Positions 43,000 through 55,586 of a stretch of DNA of 64,000 nt are shown in pieces. Below the pieces are notes generated by a model. That model was not told the origin of the DNA, made no database searches, and saw only the letters and a list, made by a program, of their open reading frames with translations. Position numbers and translations under genes: made by a program. This DNA is from Clavulina sp. PMI_390 (lineage: Eukaryota; Basidiomycota; Agaricomycetes; Cantharellales; Hydnaceae): positions 123,972-187,971 of the forward strand of contig WIDE01000050.1 of assembly GCA_015039315.1 (NCBI GenBank), given 5' to 3'. Positions within the stretch are counted from its first letter, which is position 1. Every line of letters starts with the position of its first letter.

Positions 43000-45900
43000 T
43001 GCTTGACCAGCATAAGAAGGTCGCCCACTTCGTTGGTATGTACGATGTCGAGTAGCTTTACAGTATCTTTACATCATCCGCCTACATCTTGCTCATCTTC
43101 ACTGTCGCTTTCCCCGCACATCTGTAACGCACAGGTGGCAACAACATCGACAATTCCCCAGCAGGACCAGTCGCAGATTTCGTCAAAAGCCATGGGGGGC
43201 ACACAGTAGTCACAAAAGTAAATTTTGAGCCCGCTTGACCAGTTGGGGAGGCTTGCGTACTGACCCAAATTTTCCCCCAGGTTCTCATCGCGAACAACGG
43301 TTGGTTGCTTTTTTAAAAACATCTCTACATGTTATTCACTCCCTAATCCTACTTATCCAGGTATCGCCGCCGTCAAAGAAATTCGCTCTGTTCGCCAGTG
43401 GTCCTACGAGACGTTTGGCAATGAGCGTGCCATTGAATTTACGGTGATGGCCACCCCAGAAGATCTCAAGGTCAACGCAGATTACATTCGCATGGCCGAT
43501 CGCTACATCGAGGTTCCAGGAGGGACGAACAACAATAACTACGCCAATGTCGACTTGATCGTCGATGTTGCTGAACGTGCAGGCGTCCACGCTGTCTGGG
43601 CCGGTTGGGGACATGCTTCGGAGAATCCACGACTCCCCGAGACTTTACATGGTCTCAAGAACCCCATTGTTTTCATCGGGCCCCCAGGAAGCGCGATGCG
43701 CTCTCTTGGTGACAAAATTTCGTCCACCATCGTCGCGCAACATGCCAACGTGCCTTGCATGGCATGGTCCGGCACTGGCATTTCCGACACGGTAATGTCA
43801 CCTCAGGGCTTCGTTACCGTCCCTGAAGATGCCTATGCCAAGGCGTGCGTCACTACTTGGGAGGAAGGTCTTGATCGTGCCGAGAAGATTGGCTTCCCCG
43901 TAATGATCAAGGCTTCCGAAGGTGGTGGTGGCAAGGGTATTCGCAAAGTCGATACTGCCGAATCCTTCAAGAATGCCTTTGGACAAGTATTGGGTGAAGT
44001 TCCCGGTATGTGCACTCCCACTCTTGCGCCAGATTTTCTCTCGTCCCCAATATTCCTATTCAATTGCGATCGAATTCTATTTGTGGTCGTGTGTCACTTA
44101 ATGCCGTCCTCGGTCACCCTACTCTTAATCTTTTAGGATCGCCCGTGTTCATCATGAAGCTTGCCGGTCAAGCTCGCCACCTGGAAGTCCAGCTCCTGGC
44201 GGATCAGTACGGCAACGCTATCTCGATCTTTGGTCGTGATTGCTCCGTCCAGCGTCGCCACCAGAAAATTATTGAAGAGGCTCCTGTCACAATCGCCAAG
44301 CCTGAGCGCTTCGAGGAGATGGAGAAGGCCGCTGTCCGTCTTGCCAAGCTCGTGGGCTATGTTAGCGCAGGCACTGTCGAATGTGAGTAGTATTCCGCGC
44401 AAGTTTCCTATAAAAATCTATTTACTGAATGATCGGTGTACAATCCCAGACCTCTACAGCCACGGCGAGGACTCGTTCTTCTTCCTCGAGCTTAATCCTC
44501 GTCTCCAGGTCGAGCACCCTACCACTGAGATGGTCTCCGGTGTAAACTTGCCCGCCGCCCAGCTCCAAGTCGCTATGGGTATCCCTCTTCACCGCAACAA
44601 GGATATTCGTCAGCTGTATGGTGTCGATCACCATGGCTCGTCAGAAATTGACTTTGACTTCGAGAAGCCCGAGTCGCATCAGCTCCAGCGCAAGCCCCAG
44701 CCCAAGGGTCATGTCGTTGCCGTCCGTATCACTGCCGAGAACCCTGATGCTGGATTCAAGCCCTCCATGGGTTCCCTCCAGGAGCTTAACTTCCGCTCCA
44801 ATACCAATGTTTGGGGTTACTTCTCCGTCGGCAGTGCTGGTGGTCTCCACGAGTTCGCGGACTCGCAGTTCGGCCACATTTTCGCGTACGGCTCGGATCG
44901 TGGCGAGGCGAGGAAGAACATGGTTGTCGCGCTCAAGGAGACTGGTATCCGAGGTGATTTCCGCACGACCGTGGAGTACCTAATCAAGCTCCTCCAGACC
45001 GATGCTTTCGAGGGTAACACCTTCACCACCGGCTGGCTCGATACCCTCATCACCAACAAGCTCACTGCTGAGCGCCCCGAGACCAACCTCGCCGTCATCT
45101 GTGGTGCCGTTACAAAGGCTCACTTGGCGTCCGAGGCATGCTGGGATGAGTACAAGCGCACTCTCGACAAGGGTCAGGTCCCCTCCAAGGACACCCTGAA
45201 GACTGTGTTTGACATCGAGTTCATCTACGAGGGCTCGCGGTACAAGTTCACCGCAACCCGCTCGTCCGTCAACTCATGGACGCTCTACCTCAACGGTGGT
45301 CGCACGATGGTTGGCGCACGCCCCATCGTTGGTGACGGTCTCCTTGTTCTCATTGACGGGAAATCCCATTCCGTCTACTGGCGTGAGGAAGTTGGCGCGA
45401 CCAGGTTGCTGATCGATTCGCAGACTTGCTTGATCGAGCAAGAGAACGACCCCACGCAGCTTCGCAGCCCAAGCCCTGGCAAGCTCGTTCGCTTCCTTGT
45501 TGACTCTGGCGACCACATCAAGTCGGGCGAGCCCTACGCCGAAATTGAGGTTTGTCATCTTGACTTGCCCGCAATCCTCAATCATAGATGCTGATATTTT
45601 TATTGTCAGGTCATGAAAATGTACATGCCTCTCGTTGCCGCCGAGGATGGTATTGCTCAATTCGTCAAGCAGCCTGGTACTAGCTTGAACGCTGGTGATA
45701 TCTTGGGTATCCTCACCCTCGACGATCCTTCCCGCGTCAAGCACGCCAAGCAGTTCGATGGCTTGCTCCCTGCTATGGGCACCCCCAGCGTCGTTGGCAC
45801 CAAGCCTAACCAGCGCTACTTCTACGACCTCGAGATCCTCAACAACATCCTCGATGGTTACGATAACTCTGCCATCATGCAGGCTACCCTCAAGGAGCTC

Positions 45901-48900
45901 TTCGCCCTTCTCGAAGACCCATCCCTCCCCTATCACGAGATCAACACTGTCCTCGCTGTTCTTTCGGGCCGTATCCCCGCCAAGCTTGAGGAGGCTTTCC
46001 GTGCTCAGATCGACGGTGCCAAGAGCAAGAACGCAGAGTTCCCTGCCTCGCGCGTCCGCAAGGTGGCCGACTCGTGGCTCACTGAGAGCGTCAGGCCTCA
46101 GGACCGCACGATGGTCCGCGCACAGCTCACCCCGATTATTGACATTGCAGAGCGCTACCGTGCTGGCCTCAAGAGCAACAAGTGGAGCACCATCCTCGAC
46201 TTGCTCAACCGCTACTACAACACCGAGAAGCTCTTTGGTGAGGGTGGCTCGATTGAGCAGCGTGTGCTCAAGTTGAGGGAGGAGAACAAGGATGATTTGG
46301 GCACAGTGGCCAGCTTGGTGTTGAGCCATACTAGGCCACAGGGCAAGTCCAAGCTCATCCTTGCACTTTTGGATATTGTCAAGGCTGCTGGCTCCAGCGT
46401 GCAGGCCATCGAGCCCAAGATGATGGATGCCGTTCGCGAGCTCGCCTCCCTCGATAGCCGGTGAGCCCTTGATTCCCGACCCATGGTGCAGGCGAAGTGG
46501 TACTAAATTTCCTTTACTGTAGCTCAACAAACGCTGTTTCGCTCAAGGCCCGCGAGGTCATGATCGCCAGCCAGCTCCCCTCTTATGAGGAGCGTTCCGT
46601 GCAGATGGAACAGGTCCTCAAGCACGCCGTCTCTGCACACACTTACGGCGAGCCAGAGTCTGGAATCAGGATGCCCTCTGCCGAGATCCTCCGCGAGCTC
46701 AGCGACTCGCGCTGGACCGTCTATGACGTGCTGCCCACTTTCTTCAGCCACGACGATCCTTCCATCGAGATCGGTAAGTATCAAAATTAACATTTTGGTG
46801 TATCTCTAGCTAATTAGAATCGTAGCTGCTCTGGAGGTCTACGTGCGCCGCGCCTACCGTGCCTACTCGCTCATGTCGATCGACTACGAGGAGGGTGATG
46901 GTGAGGAAGATGGCGAGAACCCATCTGCTGTCACTTGGCGCTTCAAGCTTGGCCAGTCCAACTCGCCTCCCGTCACTCCTTCGGTGACCAACTTGACGTG
47001 AGACATTGATTTACCCTCTGAAGGATTTTGACTGACAGGATTCTTTATTTCATTTAGTGGCAAGCAAAGGGCGGGCTCTGTCAGCGACCTGACCTACATG
47101 ATCAACAAGAGCCAGATCGAGCCCATCCGAAGTGGCGCTATTGCATCATTCCCCGATGCCGACTCCCTCCAGACGGGTTTCAACAACGTTGCCAAGCTGC
47201 TGCCCTCGTTCGATGCCAATGAGTTCAAGCAACGTCACGGGACTGAGGCCCAGCCTCCCAACGTCCTTTACCTTGCTCTTCGCGTCTTCGACGAGGAAGA
47301 TGACAAGAAGAACGAGGAGTGGCGCGAGATCTTCCTGTCACTTGTCAACGAACGCAAGGCGATCATCACCTCCCGTGGTATTCGTCGTCTCACCTTCCTC
47401 ATTTGCCGTCAGGCGCAGTACCCATGGTACTTTACCATGCGTGACCAAGATGGTGTCTGGCAAGAAGAGGCAGCTATTCGTAATATCGAGCCTGCCCTTG
47501 CCTTCCAGCTTGAGCTCGACCGCCTTTCCAACTTCAACCTGACTCCTGAGTTCGTCGAGAACCGACAGATCCATATCTATCACGCTGTTGCGCGCGAGAA
47601 CCCCGTTGACAAGCGCTTCTTTGTGCGTGCTCTTGTCCGCCCTGGTCGCCTGCGGGGCTCAGTTAGCGTGTCAGACTACCTTGTCTCCGAGACCGATAGG
47701 CTCGTCGGCTCCATTCTCGATGCCCTCGAGATCGTCAGCGCTCGCCACGCGAACACTGACTGCAACCATATTGCCCTCAATTTCATCTACAACCTCACCG
47801 TCACCTACGAGGAGGTCCTCCAGGCCATCGCTGGCTTCCTCGACCGTCACGGCAAGCGTCTCTGGCGCCTGCACGTCACCGGTGCTGAGATCCGCATCGT
47901 CCTTGAAGATGCCGAAGGCAATGTTACCCCCATCCGTTGCGTTGTCGAGAACGTCTCTGGTTTTGCCATCAACTTCCACGGCTACCAGGAGATCACTACC
48001 GAGAAGGGTACCACCATTCTCAAGTCGATCGGCGAGAAGGGACCCCAGCATCTGCAGTCTGTGCACTATGCTTTCCCCACAAAGGAGTCCCTTCAGCCCA
48101 AGCGATACAAGGCACACTCTGCGGGCACCACCTACGCCTACGACTTCCCTGATCTCTTCCAGAAGTCGCTGCATGACCTGTGGCAAGCTGCCAAGCTTCG
48201 CGACTCGGCGCTTGTTCGTCCGAAGGTTCTGCTCGAGTCAAAGGAGCTCGTGACCAACGAGCAGGATGAGCTGGAGGAAGTCGACCGCCTGCCGGGTAAC
48301 AACTCTATTGGTATGGTTGGCTGGATCTTCACTCTCCGCACTCCCGAGTATCCCGAGGGCCGCCAAGTCATTGTCATTGCCAATGATATTACACACCAAA
48401 TTGGCTCGTTCGGTCCCGCCGAGGATGAATTCTTCCATCGCGCGACGGTGTACGCACAAGACCGCGGCTTGCCTCGCATTTACCTCTCCGCCAACTCTGG
48501 TGCTCGTATCGGTCTGGCTGAAGAGATTATGGGCTTGTTCTCCGTTGCCTGGAACGTCCCTGGCGCTCCTGAGAAGGGCGTTAACTACCTTTACCTCACT
48601 GAGGAGGCCAAGGAGAAGCTCAGTGGCAAGAACGCTAACAGCGTCCGCACCACGGAGATTCAAGAGGGTGGCGAGACTCGCCACAAGATCACCGACATTA
48701 TTGGTACCCAGAACGGCCTTGGTGTTGAGTCGCTGAAGGGCTCGGGTCTCATTGCTGGTGACACTTCCCGTGCTTATGATGATATCTTCACGATCACCCT
48801 CGTCACCGCTCGCTCTGTCGGTATCGGTGCTTACCTGGTCCGCCTTGGCCAGCGATCCGTTCAAGTCGAGGGTCAACCCATTATCCTCACTGGTGCACCT

Positions 48901-50645
48901 GCCCTCAACAAGGTGCTCGGTCGCGAGGTGTATACTTCCAACTTGCAGCTCGGTGGTACTCAAATCATGTACAAAAACGGTGTCTCCCATTTGGTGGCGA
49001 GCAGCGATCTGGAGGGTACAACCAAGATTCTCCAATGGCTGTCCTACGTCCCTGCCGTCAAAGGCGCGACTCTCCCTGTGGTGCCCAGCGCAGACACATG
49101 GGACCGTGAGATCGCTTACGTCCCGCCCAAGGCACCGTATGACCCCCGCTGGTTCATTGCTGGTAAGGAGGAGGAGGAAGGCGAGTCGTTGAGTGGGTTC
49201 TTCGATAAGGGCTCATTCCAGGAGACCCTTGGTGGGTGGGCACAGACAGTGGTATGTTTTTAGTCCCCTTATTCCTTATAACGTTGGTTCTGACTCCCCC
49301 CTTAGGTTGTTGGTCGTGCACGCCTTGGTGGCATTCCTGTTGGTGTGATCGCTGTCGAGAGTGAGTTTTATTGCGCTAGCTTTCATCGCTTGTCCCATCT
49401 GGTGCTGACCGTATATCTTCTTAGCCCGCACGATTGAGCGTGTCGTCCCAGCCGACCCCGCCAACCCAGCTTCCTTCGAGCAACGCATCATGGAGGCTGG
49501 TCAAGTGTGGTACCCCAACTCCGCATACAAGACCGCCCAAGCGATCTTCGACTTCCAGCGTGAGGGTCTGCCTCTTATCATCTTTGCCAACTGGCGTGGC
49601 TTCTCTGGTGGTCAGCAGGACATGTACGACGAGGTCTTGAAGCAGGGCTCCAAGATCGTCGACGGTCTCTCGAGCTACACCCAGCCTGTCTTCGTCTACA
49701 TCATGCCGAATGGTGAACTTCGTGGTGGCGCCTGGGTCGTCTTGGATCCTTCAATTAACCCGGAGCAGATGGAGATGTACGCTGATGTTGATGCCCGTGC
49801 TGGTGTGCTTGGTAAGTGTTGCAATTCTCGCTCCAGTACCACAATCCTAACTTGTATTCTGCAGAACCCGAGGGTATCGTTGAGATCAAGAGTGAGTTCT
49901 ACTTTTTTTTTTTGTCCTAAAGATTCCATGCTGATTTACCATTCATTTAGTGCGTCGCGAGAAACTCTTGACACTCATGGATCGCTTGGATCCCGAGTAT
50001 GCTGAGCACAAGAAGGCCAGCAATGATGCTAGCAAGTCTGCCGCCGAGAAGGCCCAGGCTGCTGAGAAGCTTGCCGCTCGCGAGAAGCATCTGCAGCCTT
50101 CCTACCAAGCCATCGCTCTCCTCTACGCCGATCTCCATGAGTAAGCATTCTCATTGAAATGTTCATGAGCTCAAATTTTGACTATCGTAATCTCCTACAG
50201 TCGCGTTGGTCGCATGGAGGCGAAGGGTTGTGCCAAGCCGGCCGTCTGGAAGCAAGCGCGTCGCTTCTTCTACTGGGCTCTGCGGTACAAGGTCGTCAAG
50301 GCTCAGCACACGAAGGCTATCCTGGAAGCCTCTCCTTCGATGACAAAGGACGCTGCCAGTGACCTTCTATTCTCACTACTCCCTCCCACCACCAACGTCA
50401 AAGACAACCGCGCGATGACCGAGGCGCTTGAGGCCGTCAAGCTCGAGCCAACCTTGAACGAGCTCAAGGAGGCCGAGGTCACCAAGCAGGTTGTCGGCTT
50501 CCTCCAATCATCGAACCGAAAAGCCGTGTTGAACGGCCTGCTGAGTGCTTCGCAGTCGCTGACCAAAGACGAGCGCGCGTTGCTCAGGTCGATGCTCGCC
50601 TCGGGCAGCACCGAGCACTCCCCTGCACCTCCCTCATACTCATAG
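43000..50645 (+). CDS. ACC1: Acetyl-CoA carboxylase (cytosolic, multifunctional)
   Basis: Complete eukaryotic acetyl-CoA carboxylase, about 2,240 aa, the enzyme that makes malonyl-CoA for fatty-acid synthesis. Start [13 protein letters not shown], then [20 protein letters not shown] and [16 protein letters not shown] (N-terminal biotin carboxylase domain). The ATP-grasp glycine loop is [12 protein letters not shown] and the catalytic region [17 protein letters not shown]. The biotin attachment site is EVMKMYMPL, split by an intron at about 45550-45609. The long central region follows (45613-47000), then carboxyltransferase blocks [40 protein letters not shown] and [20 protein letters not shown], and later [20 protein letters not shown]. 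It ends near 50645 with a variable Ser/Pro tail. Introns cluster in the first 1.5 kb and from 46460 to 50200. Codon use is strongly biased (C-ending), unlike the accessory genes, which agrees with high expression. Confidence 0.97.
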
Positions 50646-51212
50646 GCTGATCCCGCGCCTCCCCTTATTTCCTTTTGCTTCAATTTGATTCCCCCACATA
50701 TAGACCCTTACGCATCGCATGTTTCATTCATATCTCTATGTAATCGCTGACCACTCTCTGTGGCCTGTTTCCATTTTGTTTGTTCACCTCTCAGTGGCTC
50801 TGTTTTCTCCTCATGTCTTCTCGCGTTACTACGATCTCTACGATCCCACAATGAATCCATTTACGCATCGCCAAATACCTTCAGGCTGGGAACCCGTGGG
50901 AATGTAAGGAGTGAGAGCATCTTCATCAGAGCACACTGAACCTGTGCACATCCGTCTTGGCATCAACCACTTTGCACTACTGTATGATGGTTCTGAGTCA
51001 ATTTGCAATCAAACCATTCTGGGGTGTTTGCTTTGCATTGCTCGCCTGCACATCGCTTGGACCGAACAGCCTGAGCTCGTCGCCTACTCATCTACGCCTC
51101 TCAACACTCTGAGCAACCCTATAGCCCCTAGCCGATGCTCCAAGCAGCCACAAAATATCCTGGATAGCACATTGAACACTTTGCTCATAAGTTTGCCCTC
51201 TAAAAATTCTCT
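50646..51212. other. Region downstream of ACC1
   Basis: About 570 bp, pyrimidine-rich on + near the ACC1 stop (3' UTR), then the promoter of the membrane-protein locus. No ORF with a recognisable domain. Confidence 0.5.
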
Positions 51213-53157
51213 ATGTCACCGACTGAGGGCCTGGCCCCGCAACCGCTCGAAGCACTCCCTCGGTCATCCCTTTCTCTCTCAGCTGGTCCCTCTAATGCTG
51301 CTGCCCACCCAGAGGTACCAAATGTCGACTTTGGTGTAGAATTGTCCACGATAGCGGCCCCTCAGGTAGAAGGCCCGCTCCAAAGGCGACGAACTCGGCG
51401 TGTTCTTACTGAGAGGTACAGCTGGTTTGCATTTCGAATCATGAGCTGCTACTAAACCTATGTCTATTATGATGACTGCATGATAGTCTACCGGAACTAG
51501 GAGAACCACGCCTCGAAGGCTCTCCAGCGGTATTGACGATGTATCGGCTGCTCGTTACTCTGCAGCTTGTTACACTAACGACTGTGAAGGCGGCGGTCTC
51601 GTATGAAGGGAATGCTACCCTATCGACGGCGTTGGATCTAATATTGTGCCTATTAGGGATTGTGACGTGAGAGAGCTAGTGGAACCAAGAGCGAAATCCA
51701 TTAAATCTGATGCTATTTTTTCTATGAACAGTCTATACTGGTTAGGCCCATGTGAGGCGCTGAGGCCGAAAGTCATGCCATGGATGTTCCATCAAGATAT
51801 TCTTCAAGCCCTAAATGACTGGTACGGCAGTTCTTTCCCTCACTCCCATCCAAGGAAACTTTCGGTCAAGGAAGCCGCAGAGGCTCTTGGTGATCCTTCC
51901 CGGGCAAAGTACTGATTGAGTTGGAGCTTGAAGCTATGCACACAATTGATAACCCATTTTCCATGTGCAGGCGGCGACTCGCTATCACTCTCCATCGGCT
52001 ATTTGGATCTCTTCTGATTTTGGCATTTGGTATTACAAAGGCTGTTCTTAGCCTCAAGGGCAATGCGCTCGCGGGAACAACCCTTGACTGGATTGTGGGA
52101 GTCTTTCTAGCTCTCTTGTGAGTTGTGATGGTTGATTGGTCCTTCCTGGGATATAACTTGTGAGCAACACTATAGGCTGTATTGGGTCGGATTATTCGAA
52201 TGGAGTCGGCCTGGAGTTGCACCTTGGTTCTTTCATCGGGACCTGTTATCAGGGGAAGAGAGGCGCGATTCATTCTCCTTCACGGTATCTATAAAATCCT
52301 GACATGGATACTAGGGTCCAAGAACTCGACTCTGAAGATTATGTGGACCACCACGAGAACGTTCGGCTCGATGAGTTCCCGAGGTATCTCAGAGTTGATC
52401 CTTTCCTGGTTTGTGATTCTAATCAGCCTTGCAGATTCGCGATCAAGATTACAGGTTATCGTATCTTGACGACTGTAATTATTCTGGATTTGGGTATTGC
52501 AAAGGCCTTTCTGTCATACATGGAATACACAACTGTTCCTATAAGTCTTGAATGGCTCATGGGAGGGTTCGCAGCAATAGTGTCAGTCTTGGGGACTATA
52601 ACATATCAATGTCCCCTTTTACTCATTTTTTGGACAATAGTCTATATTGGTTAGGGGTTTACGAAGCTCCTTGCGGAAAAGTGGCTCCAGGATTTTTTCA
52701 GGAAGACTATTCGCGCAAGGTGTTTGGTAAGTGTCTTGACCTGTAAACCTTAGTGCCAGGCTTTGAAGATGCTCAACTTTATCCAAACACTCACTATTTT
52801 GTAGATCACTTCTTCTTCTGGTTCTTTGGCATGGTGATGGTCCTCTTTCTAGCGATATCTCATATATGCATTGGCGCGGAAGTTCTGCTACCCTTTTTTA
52901 TCACCAGACTGCCGACAGATAATACAGTTGATGAGGCTTGCCGGACCCTCTGGTGCATATGGTTTGGTATTTCTGCCTTTTGTCACTTGTTGGCTATCTG
53001 TGCCTATATCGTTAGACGGAAACTGCCATCAGGTGAAACCGCGATGTGGTGGGCAATAGGCTGGTATAGCGCACACTTCATCCTTACAATATTTCTCTGT
53101 TTTGTCAAAGAGCTGTGCGGAGGACACCGCGATCCTAATTATCGGGCGTTTGACTAG
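51213..53157 (+). CDS. Membrane protein with three diverged internal repeats, unknown function
   Basis: I do not recognise the family. Start MSPTEGLAPQPLEALPRSSL, then a basic segment and three homologous units, each with two hydrophobic stretches around a phase-2 intron. Unit 1: LVTLQLVTLTTVKAAVSYEG..LDLILCLLGIV|TLYWLGPCEA, then WMFHQDIL. Unit 2: GSLLILAFGITKAVLSLKGN..VGVFLAL|LLYWVGLFEW, then WFFHRDLL. Unit 3: TTVIILDLGIAKAFLSYMEY..MGGFAAI|VLYWLGVYEA, then GFFQEDY. Units 1 and 2 join in frame at AK|RRLAITLH. The C-terminal part has three strong membrane helices (FGMVMVLFLAISHICIG, IWFGISAFCHLLAICAYIV, WYSAHFILTIFLCFV) and ends at 53157. The junction of units 2 and 3 needs a weak 5' splice site. 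Otherwise unit 3 is a separate gene starting at ATG 52304 (MDTRVQELDSEDYVD). Confidence 0.6.
51530..51815 (+). repeat. Intragenic repeat unit 1 of the membrane-protein locus
   Basis: Encodes hydrophobic segment, phase-2 intron, then LYWLGP..MPWMFHQDIL. Aligns with units at 51971-52247 and 52435-52722, including the position and phase of the intron. Confidence 0.7.
51971..52247 (+). repeat. Intragenic repeat unit 2 of the membrane-protein locus
   Basis: RRLAITLHRLFGSLLILAFG, intron, LYWVGLFEWSRPGVAPWFFH. The best preserved of the three units. Confidence 0.7.
52435..52722 (+). repeat. Intragenic repeat unit 3 of the membrane-protein locus
   Basis: FAIKITGYRILTTVIILDLG, intron, LYWLGVYEAPCGKVAPGFFQ. 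Followed by the unique C-terminal membrane region. Confidence 0.7.
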
Positions 53158-53226
53158 TGACGAAAACAATGTTGCAGACCTGGACGTACAGAGTACATCA
53201 TAAATAGACAATAATGGGCAACCTTA

Positions 53227-55354
53227 TCAGGTCGTTAGCGATTCCATGGCACTAATCAGCGTATCCTTGACGAGCTCTGGAGACTTCTCTGGAATAAAGG
53301 GAGAGTGAAATCAACATCAGCATTTTAGAACATGCTCCAGGGGAATCACTTACTCCACGCGGGATATAGAGCCGTCATGGTACCGAGGAAATCGAGAAGA
53401 ATCTCGATATAATAACAATATCTGGCCGAAAGTTGAATTCTTCTGAACAGGAGGTCTCCGTAATTCCTGCGCAAGTATCCGGATGGCATTCATCATGTGG
53501 AACTTTAGATCGCAACAACTTCAGTGTAAATCAAACGATTTGGTATGAGTGAAATTGAACTGACCATTGGTAGGAGAGATGCCTGCATGAGGTGAAGGTG
53601 TTTGTGCCCTCGAAGTTGCTTACAGATTTCCACCAGCCTATGCACGCATCGAAGCATTTCGCTTCTTGCTTTTGCATCCATTCCGGCGAATAGACTGAAG
53701 AACATGGATGAAACCCCATAGAGCGTGATATGTGAGAGGAGAACGGTAGGACTTGAATCCTTTATGGCATCGTCGAGTGGAGGAATCCTCGTGTCGTGAA
53801 AGCGAATGAAAGACTCGATAGATGAGGGGTCTATTGCATCTTTAGTGGATTGATTTCCTATAGTATCACGGCCAAGATTGTGAACTAAGCTGTGGGGAGG
53901 GGAGAGACGAACCACATACTGTGAACAGAGAGAGCAAGTGCGGTCACTTCATCGAAAAGATACGTGATCGAGGTGGTTCGGTGCTCATCCGACCGCCACA
54001 TCTTTGACAATTCTTCCTGATTCACGATTGGCATCTATGAAAGCAACAGGGCCTCATCAATTGGAAGCCTGGCACAATCTATATTGAAGAGCCGACCTTG
54101 AACCAGGGATAGGTAATTTCAGCTTCGTCCATGGAGGGCATCCACCGCATATTGGAGACGAAAGTCCCAGGATATCCGGTCAACACACTCAAAGCCCGAT
54201 CAGTCATGAAAACTGATTGCGCAAGCCAGCCTCGTTCCAGAGCCTCAGCTTCCGTCGTAGCAGCAGGCAATAAGAACTGGTCTGGTATATAATCATGCTC
54301 GATTTCTGGGTTGTGAGTGGATGAGAGGCCAGCAGCTCCTAGCAGATGGCTGGCTGAAGAGATTAGCACATAGCTTTCTTCGACCCTCCGTGCTCTCGCG
54401 AGGTACGACGCCAAAAGGACTGTAGCCCAGAGGAAGTGGGCGATATGCTTACGACTAGCAAGCATGAGAGCCTCGTCTAGGAAGCGACGAGTGCGCTTAG
54501 CAAAGTAAGGCTCTAAAGCGGCCCAACGCCCTCCGATAATGCTGCATGCTACCAGATGGCATGCATTTCGCAAGCACGGGTGAATAGATGCAGGATGTGA
54601 AGGGGGAAGGGAAAGACAGTGGAGGAAGTTTGGAATAGGCATGAAAAAAATGAAATGTGAACGGTATGGTAGGAATATCCCAAGGCTATAGTGTCCTGAT
54701 TCAGATGCCAGTCAAATGCCTAGAGACATGGGCGTACAGGTAGAGTGACATTGACAGAGGGAGCTCCTCTCCTCTCATCCATTGGAACGAGTCCAAGGTA
54801 CGTTCCACAGTTGATTTTTCGACGTCACGGATATTTCCTTGTTGTGGGTATCCTGCAAGGGTTCTTTCGCTTCCCAGATGCCGCGAAGCAAGTGCGTCGA
54901 GCTTGCCCTCTTCGCAACATATGTACACCGGGATCGAAGTTTGACGAGGAAGCGGTGGTTGCTCATGAAACTTCCCCATATGATTGATTCGCTCTCGAAG
55001 CCCCGCAGATATTACTGAGAGATCGTACTTGGAGAATAGTTGCACTTTATTGGCGGTTAGTTGCATTTCCATAGATCGAGCGTGTAGAAGCCTCGTCGGA
55101 TGACTCGTCCCCGAACGTGAATGACCTGATTCGCCAGTGTAAACGCATTGCTTTCCCAAACGTTCGCATCGGCTACAGCTAGGTCTTGACCCGGTGCATT
55201 TCTTAAGAAGAAGCAGTAGGAAGTTTACGTGGGTATACCCAATGGGTGAGAAATAGAAAGAAACACGGGAACGGTCATGACTCACTGCTTTGAGCTTCCG
55301 ACAGCGGAGGCATGCGGCCCCTCTGGCAAGATTTGTGCCATCTAGGACTTGCAT
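53227..55354 (-). CDS. Zn2Cys6 fungal transcription factor
   Basis: Start ATG 55354 (MQVLDGTNLARGAACLRCRK). The zinc cluster is split by an intron after LKA and reads ACLRCRKLKA|KCTGSRPSCSRCERLGKQC, spacing C-x2-C-x6-C-x6-C-x2-C-x6-C. A linker and a region like the fungal transcription factor middle domain follow: FHEQPPLPRQTSIPVYICCE (near 54950), RNACHLVACSIIGGRWAALE, HIAHFLWATVLLASYLARAR and ALSVLTGYPGTF, then helical exons (HLVHNLGRDTIGNQS, MDAKARSEMLRCVHRLVEIC). The last two exons give RYCYYIEILLDFLGTMTALY and SPELVKDTLISAMESLTT, stop at 53227. Expected to be a nuclear DNA-binding regulator; its targets are unknown. About 230 bp separate it from the divergent PHF5A gene, so the two may share a promoter. 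Some internal exon borders are approximate. Confidence 0.8.
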
Positions 55355-55586
55355 GGGCCACAGGAAGCTACAACGGAGGTGCTTCAGTGTGCTGAGGCTT
55401 ACGTGGGGGTTGTCAGCTCAACAAGTCGACTTACCACTGCACTGGGCTCTGGGCATCGTCGTGTCCCTGTCAACACCCAGTGTGACTGGGTGACAGAGCG
55501 TTACCGGACGTGAGCGGGGATTGACCCAGGCACTTGCCGCCGCTTCCGATCCAGCACCCTCCATCCATCTTGTCTGACCCAAAGCC
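55355..55586. promoter_or_regulatory. Divergent promoter between Zn2Cys6 regulator and PHF5A
   Basis: Only 232 bp separate the two ATGs, so both promoters and leaders lie here. An imperfect repeat, CACCCAGTGTGACTGGGTGACAG, is present near 55480. No TATA element stands out. Confidence 0.4.

Noticed and set aside
45274..46530. Long minus-strand open frame (about 418 codons) opposite ACC1
   Set aside because: It lies fully antisense to the biotin carrier and central region of acetyl-CoA carboxylase. It is a side effect of the C-ending codon bias of ACC1 and has no start, splice or family support.
48238..49035. Minus-strand open frame opposite the carboxyltransferase region
   Set aside because: Same cause: antisense shadow of a strongly biased gene.
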